DNA of 64,000 nt from contig NZ_CP096200.1 of NCBI RefSeq assembly GCF_023195835.1, positions 806,001 to 870,000 of the forward strand, written 5' to 3'. The number at the start of each line of letters is the position of its first letter. Position 1 is the first letter of the stretch. The notes under the pieces were generated by a model that did no database searches, was not told the DNA's origin, and saw nothing but the letters and a program-made list of their open reading frames with translations. Position numbers and translations under genes: made by a program. Below are positions 55,323 through 64,000 of this stretch, piece after piece. This DNA is from Vibrio sinaloensis (lineage in GTDB: Bacteria > Pseudomonadota > Gammaproteobacteria > Enterobacterales > Vibrionaceae).

Positions 55323-56424
55323 GGTCAATATCCTTATTGTGTGGTGTTGATGTTGTCAGTCGGTTGGGTAAGTTGCAAATGATTTTGCCCACTTCGTTCA
55401 TGCTTGCTTCGCTACCGATAGTGATGCGCACGCAGTCAGCTAGATTGGGCTCGTGTGCTTGGTTGCGGGTGACAACCCCTTGCTCAAGCAGCAGTTCAAA
55501 CAGTGGGAAACCCGGCTCAGTGCGGACCAATACAAAGTTGGTGGCTGAAGGGTAAACACGCTCAATCCAATCAAGATGGGCAATTTGGTCAACAAAGGCT
55601 TGCTTGGTCGCCAGCAGCTTTTGCGTGTGCTCACGGACCTTGGCAATACCGTTAGGGCTCAGAGCGTTAAGTACGATTTCTGCTGAGCTATCGGGCATGG
55701 GATAGGGTGGAATCAGTTTAGCGATAAAGTCGAGGACAGACGGCTGAGCGATGATAAAGCCGCAGCGGACCGCCGCCAGACCAAAGGCTTTTGACAGAGT
55801 GCGGATCACCACTAAGTTGGGGTAGTGGTCAATCAACTCCACCACACTTTGGCCCAGCTCAAACTCAATATAGGCTTCGTCAACAACGACGAGTGCGTGC
55901 TGTTGAGTCTGCTCAAGAATGGCGATGATGCTGTCTCTATCGAGCAACTGGCCTGTTGGATTGTTGGGTGAGCAGAGAAAAACGAGGTTGCTGCGCTTAG
56001 CGGCGCAGACAACGGCATCGACATCCAGACTAAAATCTGGCGCTTGCAATGGACAGTCAATCACGTCAATAGCCATTGACTCAGCGCAGAACTGATACAT
56101 CGCGTAGGTCGGACTGCAAATGGTGATGCTATCTTTGCCGGGCTGGCAGAATGTTCGAACCAATAAGTCGATAGCCTCATCAGCACCGCGCACCGCGAGT
56201 GTGGGTTGTGACGTTTCGCAGTAGGCTTGGTAGGCGACGGCAATGTCATTCGGTAAAAAATCAGGATAACGGTGCAATGCGGATTGGTTGTCCTGAAACA
56301 GCAATGGAGTTTCCAGTTCGTTGGCGTTGAGCCACAACCTACCAGTACCGCCAATGCGTCTGGCTGATTGGTATGGTATTAACTTTTTTATGTTCTCTGG
56401 GGCGAGTTTTTCTGCAAGTGACAT
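55306..56424 (-). CDS. PLP-dependent aminotransferase, HisC-like class I/II
   Basis: A 372-residue fold-type I aminotransferase. The PLP lysine is in RTLSKAFGLAAVR, and the CSPNNPTGQLL, VVVDEAYIEF and SATNFVLVRT motifs are those of histidinol-phosphate and aromatic aminotransferases. There is no his operon here, so the substrate may be another amino acid. It lies before and overlaps the amino-acid-binding protein gene and is divergent from a LysR regulator. Confidence 0.88.
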   Translation of the reverse strand: MSLAEKLAPENIKKLIPYQSARRIGGTGRLWLNANELETPLLFQDNQSALHRYPDFLPNDIAVAYQAYCETSQPTLAVRGADEAIDLLVRTFCQPGKDSITICSPTYAMYQFCAESMAIDVIDCPLQAPDFSLDVDAVVCAAKRSNLVFLCSPNNPTGQLLDRDSIIAILEQTQQHALVVVDEAYIEFELGQSVVELIDHYPNLVVIRTLSKAFGLAAVRCGFIIAQPSVLDFIAKLIPPYPMPDSSAEIVLNALSPNGIAKVREHTQKLLATKQAFVDQIAHLDWIERVYPSATNFVLVRTEPGFPLFELLLEQGVVTRNQAHEPNLADCVRITIGSEASMNEVGKIICNLPNRLTTSTPHNKDIDHEQTA

Positions 56425-56575
56425 TCAGAGTGTTATCCATTAATGCATAGTTACTCACACCTAATTGGTTATGATAACTAAATTTCCCGTTTGAATAACA
56501 ATCTAGTCAATGATGGCTTTTGGTTAAAACGAAAATAAGACATACTAGCCATGCAAAAAAATCATAGGTTACTCC

Positions 56576-57469
56576 ATGAATACCCGATTACCTTCAACCA
56601 AGAGCTTGCAGGCCTTTTTGGCGACGGCTCAACATCTCAACTTTACCCACGCTGCGCAACGTCTCAATATGACGCAAGGGGCGATTAGCCGGCAGATCCA
56701 ATCGCTAGAAGCGTTAATGGGCGTGGCACTGTTTTATCGTCAAGCGCGTGGACTCGCGTTGACCCCAGAAGGCGCGAAATTTGTCCCTTTGGCTGAGAGT
56801 GTGATTCAACGATTACAGTCGGCGATACGCGAGGTTGTCGATGGTGCCAATCGAATCAAACTCAATGCGCCAAGTTGTATCACCACCTGGCTACTGGGAC
56901 GCATCGCTAATTTTCAACAAGCCCATCCCGATATTCACGTAGAGCTGACTTCAACCACTAAACATCAGGTGGTGCCAAACTTTGATAACTTTGACCTGAT
57001 CATTACTTATGGTCAGCCGATACGCAGTAAATCCGTGGAACAGGTGGTGCTATTTGATGAAATCTTAGCGCCTGTGTGTGCGCCGGAGCTCTGGGATAAG
57101 TTCGCGGTGCAAGACAGGGATGGTCAAGCGAACGCGATACAAACATTGATGGGGTTGACTTGGTTACACGCTAACGCGGAGCAATCGGATTGGTCGATGT
57201 GGCTTGCGGCATCAGGGTTCAACAAGGTTTTTGGCAAAGGAAATCAGACATTTGCCACCTTAGATCAAGCGATGAATGCGGCGCAGCAAGGGTTTGGTAT
57301 CGCGATTGGTGATATCACTTTGGCTGCGCAGGATTTGCAGATGAAGCGTCTGGTGAGGCCGTTTTCAACGACAGTGGCCTCTGGCAATAGCTATCATCTA
57401 CTCAACCCAAAGCATGAGGAAAACCACATGGTCAATCAACTAGTGACCTGGCTGACACGCGAGGATTGA
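56576..57469 (+). CDS. LysR family regulator, GcvA-like
   Basis: A 297-residue LysR protein with the winged HTH LQAFLATAQHLNFTHAAQRLNMTQGAISRQIQSLE and the GcvA-type ligand-binding region (CITTWLLGRIANFQQAHPDIHVEL). It is divergent from the aminotransferase gene, 151 bases apart, and probably controls the aminotransferase/binding-protein pair in response to an amino acid. Confidence 0.9.
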   Translation: MNTRLPSTKSLQAFLATAQHLNFTHAAQRLNMTQGAISRQIQSLEALMGVALFYRQARGLALTPEGAKFVPLAESVIQRLQSAIREVVDGANRIKLNAPSCITTWLLGRIANFQQAHPDIHVELTSTTKHQVVPNFDNFDLIITYGQPIRSKSVEQVVLFDEILAPVCAPELWDKFAVQDRDGQANAIQTLMGLTWLHANAEQSDWSMWLAASGFNKVFGKGNQTFATLDQAMNAAQQGFGIAIGDITLAAQDLQMKRLVRPFSTTVASGNSYHLLNPKHEENHMVNQLVTWLTRED

Positions 57470-57480
57470 AAAGGGTAGCC

Positions 57481-58347
57481 TTAGTACGCTTTGATGCCAA
57501 ACTCGCGCAAACGAGCTGGCAGTAGGTCATCTAGCTTATCGATCTCGCTGGGGAATACTTCGATCAGAGCAAAATGGTGCTCGGAGTAAATAGCGCGCAG
57601 TTGTTGCTGGCGTTTGGTGTCGACCTCGCCATGATCGCTGCCCCAGTACTGTAGATAAACTTTTCCGCTTGGCAGATAGAAGTCGCTGAGTACGTCATCC
57701 TCAATCGGCAATTGTCGGTCATAGGCATGAACAATCCCGTTCATGTACAGCCAGTTATCTATCTTGAGCTCTCCCTTGGAGCGTACATAATGGCCGTCAA
57801 GGGTTCGGTGCTTGGCCTCGAATTTTTGCCTAAAACTCGACAGCGACTTATCGGTGGCATGAGCCTCGGCATCTTGGCCGGAGAACTCGATCACCGATTG
57901 TTTAAGGCGTTTGTTGCGAATGATAGAGTCGTGCCACACCACAAAAAATTGACCACTCTCTTGGTCTTCGCGCTTATATCCACCCACGCTGAGTCCGGAT
58001 AGGGTGACGTGCCAACCATCGTCCTTCTTACTGATCCAGCCAAGCTCTTGCAGCAGTTGGTTGACTTTTTTGGCGCTCAGCGTGAATCGTTGACCGATTT
58101 GGGTCGCACTTAAGGTTTTGCCACTGGTAGCGGTGAGATCGACAAGTAAGTTTTTGGGCCAAACAATAAAGGGACCAAATTTGGGGTGCTCGATCACTTC
58201 ACCACCAAACTTTCGTCCCAATTCTGTAAGCAGCCAGTTGTCGTCAGCACGGTTGATGTAACCTGCAGATTTTAAGTCGCTAAATAGCTGTTTGGGTTCA
58301 ATATCGCGAAGTTTGGCTAACGCAGTGGTCGAGATTTTGTCGGACAT
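57481..58347 (-). CDS. Protein with two HTH-like repeats and a PD-(D/E)XK nuclease-like C terminus
   Basis: A 288-residue protein I cannot name. Two similar N-terminal repeats, near residues 5-70 and 75-145, share an ATxIG/alpha-alpha-turn, an ELGWI/DDGW beta strand and a GPFIVWP/GQFFVVWH edge, like winged-helix or KilA-C domains. The C terminus (about 185-288) has the order of a PD-(D/E)XK nuclease: SKGE, SDFYLP, then LQYWG, where the usual acid is replaced by Q. ATG at 58347 has AGAGG upstream. It is monocistronic. Confidence 0.6.
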   Translation of the reverse strand: MSDKISTTALAKLRDIEPKQLFSDLKSAGYINRADDNWLLTELGRKFGGEVIEHPKFGPFIVWPKNLLVDLTATSGKTLSATQIGQRFTLSAKKVNQLLQELGWISKKDDGWHVTLSGLSVGGYKREDQESGQFFVVWHDSIIRNKRLKQSVIEFSGQDAEAHATDKSLSSFRQKFEAKHRTLDGHYVRSKGELKIDNWLYMNGIVHAYDRQLPIEDDVLSDFYLPSGKVYLQYWGSDHGEVDTKRQQQLRAIYSEHHFALIEVFPSEIDKLDDLLPARLREFGIKAY

Positions 58348-58412
58348 AAGCACCTCTTAATCGTTGGCTCTATTGTTCGACCAACAGTGCTCTAAATCAA
58401 GTAGATTCAAAT

Positions 58413-58441
58413 CCTTGCCAGCCAAAGTGTGACTGGCAAGG
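58413..58441 (-). terminator. Hairpin after glgX
   Basis: CCTTGCCAG (58413-58421) and CTGGCAAGG (58433-58441) form a nine-bp stem. The minus-strand U-tract is weak, so this is a possible terminator only. Confidence 0.5.
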
Positions 58442-58449
58442 GAGGGGGC

Positions 58450-60399
58450 TTACTCACCTTCGGCAAAGAAAATCGCCATAGAGGCGGGGGCAACCAGAAC
58501 TTGTTTGTGGTCTATAGTTTGGTGCAGATCGTGACTGTCGGTGTTACAGATCATGGTCCAACTGTTTTTGTTTTCCGGTAAGGTGAAGCGAGCCGGAGCA
58601 TTGGTTTGGTTAATACAGTAAAACAGTTCATTGCCCGCTTCACCAATACCGAGGTGCAGAGCGACCGAACTCAGTTGATTCCAGTCGTCGTGCTCCATAA
58701 AGCTGCCATCAATACGACGCCAGAAAATACGATTGTGGTTGCGTTTCTTGCCACTAAAGGCGCGAATAAATGGCAGCATGTACTGCTGACGTGCTTGCAC
58801 CATATCGGCAAGCCACGTCTTAAAGCGTTGCTTATTGTCACTGATTTGCCAGTTAAGCCAGCTCACTTCGTTGTCTTGGCAGTAGGCGTTGTTGTTGCCT
58901 TGTTGAGTGTGAGAAAGCACGTCGGCGGTGAGAATGTGCGGAATACCAAAAGCAAACAGTAGGCTAGCCATAAAATTACGCTTTTGCTTCTCGCGTTTCT
59001 CAATGATCAATGGGTTTTCAGTCTCGCCCTCAACACCATAGTTGTCAGAGCGGTTGTCACCATGACCATCTCGGTTTTGCTCGCCGTTTGCTTCATTGTG
59101 TTTATGTTTGTAGGAGACCAGATCCTGCATACAGAACCCGTCGTGATAGGTAATGTAGTTCACCGTCAGCTTATATGGCCAGTTGGCCGCGCTATACAGA
59201 TCGCGCGAGCCCATCAATCGGGTGGCGAACTCTTTGAGGAAACCTTGATCACCGCGCCAGAAGCTGCGAGTAATGTCTCGCAAGCGGTCATTACATTCGT
59301 TCCAGCCAAACGGGAAGTTGCCGACTTGATAACCGTTGGGGCCAATGTCCCAAGGTTCGGCGATCAATTTGACCTGCTGCAGGACAGGGTCTTGCGCAAC
59401 GGCCTTAAAGAAGCCTGCATCGGGGCTGAAATGTTCGCCATGACGGCCCAAGGTCGCCGCCAAATCGAAGCGGAAACCGTCAATCTGATACTCGGTTGCC
59501 CAGTAACGCAGTGTGTCCATGACCAGATTCATCGCCGGTTGATAAGCAAGATCGACAGTATTGCCGCAGCCAGTGAAGTTGGCGTAGTGCTCACCATGTT
59601 TAATGTAAAAACGCTTATCCAGCGCCTTTAAATTAAACACAGGGCCATCAGCGCCGCCTTCTGCGGTGTGGTTGTAGACCACATCGAGGATCACTTCGAT
59701 GCCATGACGGTGTAGTTCACGAATCGCGGTTTTGAGCTCTTTCACCGCACTCTTTTCTGCGTATCTTGGGTCAGGGACCATAAACAGGTAAGGGTTATAA
59801 CCCCAGTAATTGACCTTGTTCATTTTGAGTAAATGTGGCTCATGCATACAGGCGGCGATGGGCAACAGCTGCAATGTATTGATGTTTTGCTGCTTGTAGA
59901 AAGCCAACATTTCTGAGCTGATAAGGCCCAAGTAGCAGCCTTGGTGGCTTGGGCTAACATTGGGATTGAGCTTGGTTACCCCTTTGACATGAGTCTCGAA
60001 TACCACCATCTCTTCGCGCGGGCGATTAGGTTTAGTCACCCCTTGCCAGTCAAACGCGTCATCCACGACTACACATTTTGCCAGTTGGAAACTTTTTTCA
60101 GAACTAAACGGGAGTTCATATTGCAGTGGCTTGTCGAGCGCTTTGGCATACGGGTCTGAGATAAAGTGCGCTTTCCCTTTGACCTGAGCAATATAGCCGT
60201 AGCGTTGGCCCGCTTTAACGTTCTCTAAGTAGGTATGTTTAATCCCAGCGTACTCGCCTTGGAGAGGGTAGGTTTTAAACTCGCCGCTAGCTTCAAACAG
60301 GGCGAGCTTTATCTCATGTGCCTGAGGCGCATAGATAGAGAAGTTACACCCTTGGCTATCTGGCGTCGCCCCTAAAGGGTATGGACGTGAACACTGCAT
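58450..60399 (-). CDS. glgX: Glycogen debranching enzyme GlgX
   Basis: A 649-residue GH13 isoamylase-type enzyme that removes short side chains from phosphorylase-limit dextrins. It has an N-terminal CBM48 domain (PYPLGATPDSQGCNFSIYAP) and the catalytic regions DVVYNHTAEG, DGFRFDLAA (nucleophile D), LIAEPWDIG (acid/base E) and YHDGFCM. It is divergent from lamB across a 444-base region holding MalT-like boxes and a partial CRP site. Confidence 0.94.
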   Translation of the reverse strand: MQCSRPYPLGATPDSQGCNFSIYAPQAHEIKLALFEASGEFKTYPLQGEYAGIKHTYLENVKAGQRYGYIAQVKGKAHFISDPYAKALDKPLQYELPFSSEKSFQLAKCVVVDDAFDWQGVTKPNRPREEMVVFETHVKGVTKLNPNVSPSHQGCYLGLISSEMLAFYKQQNINTLQLLPIAACMHEPHLLKMNKVNYWGYNPYLFMVPDPRYAEKSAVKELKTAIRELHRHGIEVILDVVYNHTAEGGADGPVFNLKALDKRFYIKHGEHYANFTGCGNTVDLAYQPAMNLVMDTLRYWATEYQIDGFRFDLAATLGRHGEHFSPDAGFFKAVAQDPVLQQVKLIAEPWDIGPNGYQVGNFPFGWNECNDRLRDITRSFWRGDQGFLKEFATRLMGSRDLYSAANWPYKLTVNYITYHDGFCMQDLVSYKHKHNEANGEQNRDGHGDNRSDNYGVEGETENPLIIEKREKQKRNFMASLLFAFGIPHILTADVLSHTQQGNNNAYCQDNEVSWLNWQISDNKQRFKTWLADMVQARQQYMLPFIRAFSGKKRNHNRIFWRRIDGSFMEHDDWNQLSSVALHLGIGEAGNELFYCINQTNAPARFTLPENKNSWTMICNTDSHDLHQTIDHKQVLVAPASMAIFFAEGE

Positions 60400-60451
60400 C
60401 TTAATAACTTATTGATATGGTTTCTTACTAAAATATTAGTAAATAGTGTTG

Positions 60452-60467
60452 TGTGAATTAGGTCAAG
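60452..60467. promoter_or_regulatory. Partial CRP-like site upstream of glgX
   Basis: TGTGAATTAGGTCAAG matches the left half TGTGA of the CRP consensus and three of five bases in the right half, 53 bases before glgX. Confidence 0.4.
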
Positions 60468-60579
60468 CTCCATGATAAAAAAACGTTTTGTAATAAACTT
60501 TCAATATTTGGCTGTTTGATAGATAAACAGTGAGCAGTCTGACATTTTGTAGCACTATTTTTTTCCTCTTTGGTTTTTC

Positions 60580-60747
60580 TCCTCCCTACTTTTGTGACAA
60601 AGCAAAGAAAAACACCATAGGGTATGATTTCTCCTCCTTTCTCATCCCCCCCGAATATTTCTCATCTGGAGGATTTTTAGCCTCTACTCCCCAGTTAATC
60701 TGGCCGCAGTTGAAACAAACGGGGACGAGGGCAAATGCTCAACTCCC
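60580..60747. promoter_or_regulatory. Cluster of MalT-like boxes between glgX and lamB
   Basis: GGGGACGAGG at 60721-60730 differs from the MalT box GGGGAKGAGG by one base. On the minus strand GGGGATGAGA lies at 60640-60649, GGGGAGTAGAGG at 60681-60692, GGGAGTTGAG at 60738-60747, and GGGAGGAG near 60581. The spread suggests MalT control of lamB and possibly glgX. Confidence 0.6.
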
Positions 60748-60843
60748 ATCTTACCTCTCTTTTATTACGAGTCTGTTTCTGCCTTTACAGAGTCAAGAGC
60801 GAGAGAGCAAAGAAAGAATAATAAACCCTAAATGGAGTTAATA

Positions 60844-62187
60844 ATGAAAAAAGTAAGTGTAATTGCTGCTGCAGTGGCTGCGACTCTAGCTGCTGGCTCA
60901 GCTTTCGCGGTAGATTTTAACGGTTATATGCGTGCGGGTACTGGAATCAGTGCTAACAGCGGCTCTGATGTTTCTGTTAACAAAAACGGTATTGGCCGTT
61001 TAGGCAACGAAAACGACAACTACTCTGAGTTTGGTTTTGCGGAAGAGCTAAAAACCGGCGAGCAAACCTGGCGCCTTGAATCAATGATTGCAGCAGGCCG
61101 CGATGGTAAGAAGGGTTGGGAAGATGGTGATGTAAACATTGCACAATTTGCTGTAAAAGCAAAAGGTGTGTTGGCATTCGACCGTGATGCAACACTTTGG
61201 GCGGGTAAAACGTACTACCAACGTAAAGATATCCATATTACCGATTTCTACTTCTTGAACACGTCAGGTACTGGTGGTGGTATCGAGAATATTTCTCTTG
61301 GTAACCAAAAGCTGTCTCTAGCACTTCTACAAGATAATGGTTCTCAAAAAGTAGATACAACTGACGTTAACTACAAACTTACTGATGCAGCGGCAGCTTC
61401 AATTAAAGCATGTAACGGCAACCCAGGTTGTATTGCAGCTATCGAAGGTGCTTCGGGCAGCTATGTAGCGGATGGCTTCAAAACTAAAGACGAGGAAGTT
61501 AACGGATTTATCTTTGACGCACGTCTGGCAAACATCGGCCTATGGGAAGATGCGTCGTTAGAGCTTGCTTTGGCTTACAACTTTGCCGCTGAATCAAACG
61601 GTCAAACAGCAAAAGCGGATGATGGTCTTCTAGCAACTGCTGTGCTGCACCAAGGAATGAGCAACGGTTTCAACCAAACAGTTCTTCAATACGGTACAAA
61701 TGGTTATGGTGTTCAAGCGGCGAACTTCTGGGGAGCTGGCGCATACTATGATCGCTCTGGCGACCAAAATGGTGCCAAAGGTTATCGTGTAATCAACTGG
61801 GGTGTGATGAACCTAGGCGAAAGCTGGGAAATGGGTCATCAGTTGGCTTACCTAGCAGGTGCTGATATTGGCACTAGCAAACTAGATATCGATCAGTACT
61901 CGGTAGTTGCTCGTCCAATGTATAAGTGGAACGACACTATGCGTACTATCTTCGAAGCGGGTTACAACGCTGGTGAGAAAATCAACAAAGCAGGCACTGC
62001 TGTAGAAGACTTCGGTAACACCAAGTTTACTGTTGCTCAAGCATGGGCGATGGGTGACAGCTTCTGGGCGCGTCCTGAAATCCGTGTATACGGTTCTTAT
62101 ATCTCTGACCTAGAGAACAAAGATGCGTTCGGTACAGGCAAAGATAACGAGTTCGTTGCAGGTATCCAAGTAGAAGCTTGGTGGTAA
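60844..62187 (+). CDS. lamB: Maltoporin LamB (OmpS type)
   Basis: An outer-membrane channel of about 447 residues for maltose and maltodextrins. It has a signal peptide (KKVSVIAAAVAATLAAGSAFA), a mature start VDFNGYMRAGTGIS typical of LamB, and a barrel ending in QVEAWW. Two cysteines in KACNGNPGC probably make an external loop disulfide. ATG 60844 is preferred to 60832 because GGAG lies six bases upstream. malM follows after a terminator-like hairpin. Confidence 0.94.
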   Translation: MKKVSVIAAAVAATLAAGSAFAVDFNGYMRAGTGISANSGSDVSVNKNGIGRLGNENDNYSEFGFAEELKTGEQTWRLESMIAAGRDGKKGWEDGDVNIAQFAVKAKGVLAFDRDATLWAGKTYYQRKDIHITDFYFLNTSGTGGGIENISLGNQKLSLALLQDNGSQKVDTTDVNYKLTDAAAASIKACNGNPGCIAAIEGASGSYVADGFKTKDEEVNGFIFDARLANIGLWEDASLELALAYNFAAESNGQTAKADDGLLATAVLHQGMSNGFNQTVLQYGTNGYGVQAANFWGAGAYYDRSGDQNGAKGYRVINWGVMNLGESWEMGHQLAYLAGADIGTSKLDIDQYSVVARPMYKWNDTMRTIFEAGYNAGEKINKAGTAVEDFGNTKFTVAQAWAMGDSFWARPEIRVYGSYISDLENKDAFGTGKDNEFVAGIQVEAWW

Positions 62188-62227
62188 TAGATAACTAACT
62201 GTCCAAGTTATTTAGTCCTATAATTGG

Positions 62228-62251
62228 TAGCCGGCTTCAGCCGGCTATTTT
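62228..62251 (+). terminator. Hairpin terminator between lamB and malM
   Basis: TAGCCGGC (62228-62235) and GCCGGCTA (62240-62247) pair around a four-base loop with a short T-run. Partial readthrough to malM would lower its expression below lamB. Confidence 0.75.
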
Positions 62252-62332
62252 CCTAAGCGCTTTTGAACACCATAAACACCGTCTAATATTGCTAAATCAG
62301 AAGCCTTTAGAAAAATAAAATAAGGACAATAT

Positions 62333-63187
62333 ATGTATTTTCGCTCCCTCCTTTTAAGCGGTTGTGTTGCCTTAGTTGGCTGCCAAAGCGCACCTACCCC
62401 CGAATATGTACAGGAGTCTCAAGTCGAGCAAATAACGTCGCTTGCTGAACTTCAGAGTGCGAAAGTAAAATTACCAAGCACTGCTATCATCGAGATTACC
62501 AACCAATCGCAATATTTGAGCTATCAAAATATCGATGGGCCTGTTGCGGTCTTTGAACTGCCAGCCAATCGAGGTGAATATGCTTTGGAAATTACCAGTA
62601 TTATTGAAGATACTGCGTTTGTTCCCCGAGCAGTCATAGTCGATAAAGCGGGCAACGTGATTGAGCAGTATGGTAGAGACGAATTTGTTTACACCAAACC
62701 ACGTTTGAACAAAGGCAATCGCCTTGTCGCTGACAAAGATTTCTTCCCGCCAGTAGGTGAGAAGTCAGTTTATTTGATCGTTTATGGCGACAAATCCGAT
62801 CTAGGTGGATTTACAGATGTGATTCACCCTGCTCGTTTGGATGCAGAAGGCCGTGGGAATTACTTACCGGAAGCGAAAGACATTCCAGTGCCTAATGCGC
62901 TTACTGGTAAGATAGAAGTATCGATTGACAGTATCGGTTTCTTCTCGATTGGTACTGCGCCCTCAAACACTCAACAAGCTGAGCCAAGCGTATCCTCTGC
63001 TAATATTGCGCAGGCTCCCATCGTCGAGGTTGTGCAACCAGAAACCCAAACCTACTACCACAACGCGATCGAATCGGCGGTAAAAGCCAACAATCTCGAC
63101 AAAGCACTTAGCTTGCTCGAAGAAGCCAAAGCGCTCAATGTTGAAGGCGCGCAGCAAGTGTTTATCAAGGCTGTCAACGCAAAATAG
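62333..63187 (+). CDS. malM: MalM-family maltose-regulon lipoprotein
   Basis: A 284-residue periplasmic protein of the MalM family, which follows lamB in the maltose regulon and has no known biochemical function. The N-terminal signal ends in LVGC, with Cys17 as the lipidation site. The body has the MalM blocks ITNQSQYLSYQNIDGPVAVFELPANRGEY and the C-terminal helical SAVKANNLDKALSLLEEAK. AAGGA precedes the ATG. It ends at a terminator. Confidence 0.9.
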   Translation: MYFRSLLLSGCVALVGCQSAPTPEYVQESQVEQITSLAELQSAKVKLPSTAIIEITNQSQYLSYQNIDGPVAVFELPANRGEYALEITSIIEDTAFVPRAVIVDKAGNVIEQYGRDEFVYTKPRLNKGNRLVADKDFFPPVGEKSVYLIVYGDKSDLGGFTDVIHPARLDAEGRGNYLPEAKDIPVPNALTGKIEVSIDSIGFFSIGTAPSNTQQAEPSVSSANIAQAPIVEVVQPETQTYYHNAIESAVKANNLDKALSLLEEAKALNVEGAQQVFIKAVNAK

Positions 63188-63210
63188 CCCTGTTCGACAA
63201 CCTCAACTAG

Positions 63211-63241
63211 AACCCTTCGCTTAAGCGAGGGGTTTTATTTT
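63211..63241 (+). terminator. malM terminator
   Basis: AACCCTTCGC (63211-63220) and GCGAGGGGTT (63225-63234) pair with one mismatch around TTAA, followed by TTTATTTTT. Confidence 0.8.
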
Positions 63242-63271
63242 TTGTGCAAAGTTCCTTTGAGTTGATAAAAA

Positions 63272-63287
63272 TGTGCCACAAGTCACA
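63272..63287. promoter_or_regulatory. CRP-binding site upstream of the porin gene
   Basis: TGTGCCACAAGTCACA matches TGTGA-N6-TCACA at nine of ten positions, about 225 bases before the porin start. The leader between (63300-63511) holds the inverted repeat ATTTAGC...GCTAAAT at 63454-63476. Confidence 0.65.
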
Positions 63288-63511
63288 ATATTATTTTGCA
63301 GCTCATTCCCTCCTGGTAACCTATATAAAATCAATTGCTTAGATGGTTATTGTCCGGAAGTGCCCAGCAAACGCATCGGCTGTCTCATGGTTAAGTCACT
63401 ATACCTGCTCGTTTTTTTTCTGTTTCGTACTAGGGTTTAGATGTTCGTGCTGTATTTAGCGTCAAGGATGCTAAATCGAACTAAAGTTCAACCCAATACG
63501 GACATGAAAAT

Positions 63512-64000
63512 ATGAAGATTAAATTATTAGCCGTATCAATCGCGGCACTAGCATGTGGTACTCAAGCCTACGCGGCACAGATTTACAGCAGTGACGGCTC
63601 AACCCTCTCCATTGGCGGTTATGTCGACGTCGGTTTAGGTGAATACGGCAGTAGCAAAGAGGTCGAAGTACATCAAGTGTCTCCTCGACTGAATGTCGAA
63701 GGCACACAAGAGCTCGGAAACGGCGTGACCGTCGATGCCAAAGGTGAGTGGGCGTTGAACTACCTTGGCGGTGGCGATACCTCTTTCACCACGCGTTTAG
63801 GGTACATCGGCGCGACACACGAACAAGCTGGCCGATTGGCTTTAGGTACACAATGGGCCCCCTATTACGATGTTGCCGGAGTGGCTGATAAACCGATCGC
63901 CTTTGCCAATAACTTTGTCTACGAGAATCATGGCAATCTCGCCACTGGTCGGGGTGATAAAATGGTGACCTATCGCAACATGATTGATATCAACGACGAT
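63512..64000 (+). CDS. Gram-negative porin, partial (cut by the window edge)
   Basis: The first 163 codons of a general porin. It has a signal peptide (KLLAVSIAALACGTQAYA), then SIGGYVDVGLGEY and the trimeric-porin-like strands LGYIGATHEQAGRLALGTQW. The 3' end lies beyond the window. A CRP site and long leader precede it; its position beside the maltose genes suggests a sugar-regulated or general porin. Confidence 0.85.
   Translation, partial: MKIKLLAVSIAALACGTQAYAAQIYSSDGSTLSIGGYVDVGLGEYGSSKEVEVHQVSPRLNVEGTQELGNGVTVDAKGEWALNYLGGGDTSFTTRLGYIGATHEQAGRLALGTQWAPYYDVAGVADKPIAFANNFVYENHGNLATGRGDKMVTYRNMIDINDD

Noticed and set aside
60530..60841. 103-residue open frame upstream of lamB
   Set aside because: It runs through the MalT-box region and its composition (many Ser, Phe and Pro) is not protein-like for this genome; it has no ribosome site.

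Overview
The window looks like part of the second chromosome of a Vibrio species. The evidence is a Qrr-type quorum-sensing sRNA with a LuxO site and a sigma-54 promoter, a second groESL operon, a DUF368 (PopT-type) gene beside a PlzD-type PilZ gene, an OmpS/LamB maltoporin with malM, and an aerobactin locus arranged like the one described in Vibrio mimicus. The species cannot be fixed from the sequence alone. I found no rRNA, tRNA, CRISPR array, insertion sequence, prophage or origin. Genes are densely packed and most operons end in clear intrinsic terminators.

Layout. 0.2-10.9 kb holds metabolic and housekeeping genes: glgB, a START-domain protein, arfB, a proline iminopeptidase, a pirin, a LysE exporter with an AraC regulator, an ABC exporter, and a CtlX-type hydrolase preceded by a repeated palindromic operator. 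10.9-25.0 kb is an iron island: iucABCD-iutA makes and binds aerobactin, a FhuCDB-type importer takes up the ferric complex, a divergent MFS protein may export the siderophore, and a FhuF-type reductase may release the iron; Fur boxes precede the main promoters. 25.1-27.3 kb holds popT and plzD with an unannotated Qrr sRNA between them. 27.4-36.6 kb is accessory: GNAT proteins, a small-molecule kinase, an MFS protein with a Gfo/Idh/MocA oxidoreductase, and a LysR gene divergent from a tight operon of an argininosuccinate-synthase-like ligase, an isoleucine-dioxygenase-like 2OG-Fe(II) enzyme and an EamA exporter. That operon is the best candidate for an undescribed pathway. An M14 deacylase follows.

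36.7-41.5 kb is an outer-membrane block: a small barrel protein, a POTRA-less Omp85-like barrel and two tandem PAP2-phosphatase/beta-barrel fusions, with a CRP site upstream. 41.9-49.9 kb carries an EAL phosphodiesterase, heat-shock-promoted groES2-groEL2, a zntB/small MscS/DUF2391 operon, a GlxA-type regulator divergent from a rhodanese, and an MFS gene. 50.0-54.5 kb holds a DASH cryptochrome overlapping an Fe-S (6-4) photolyase-type gene, a TauE/SafE permease, a monooxygenase-fold protein and yccF. 54.5-58.4 kb has an aminotransferase overlapping an orphan solute-binding protein, a divergent LysR, and a protein with two HTH-like repeats and a nuclease-like C terminus. The right end is the alpha-glucan region: glgX, lamB and malM, with MalT-like boxes, then a porin cut by the window edge.

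Together the genes describe a marine or estuarine bacterium that stores and scavenges alpha-glucans, competes for iron with aerobactin, repairs UV damage with light, and uses quorum sensing, c-di-GMP and CRP in its control circuits.
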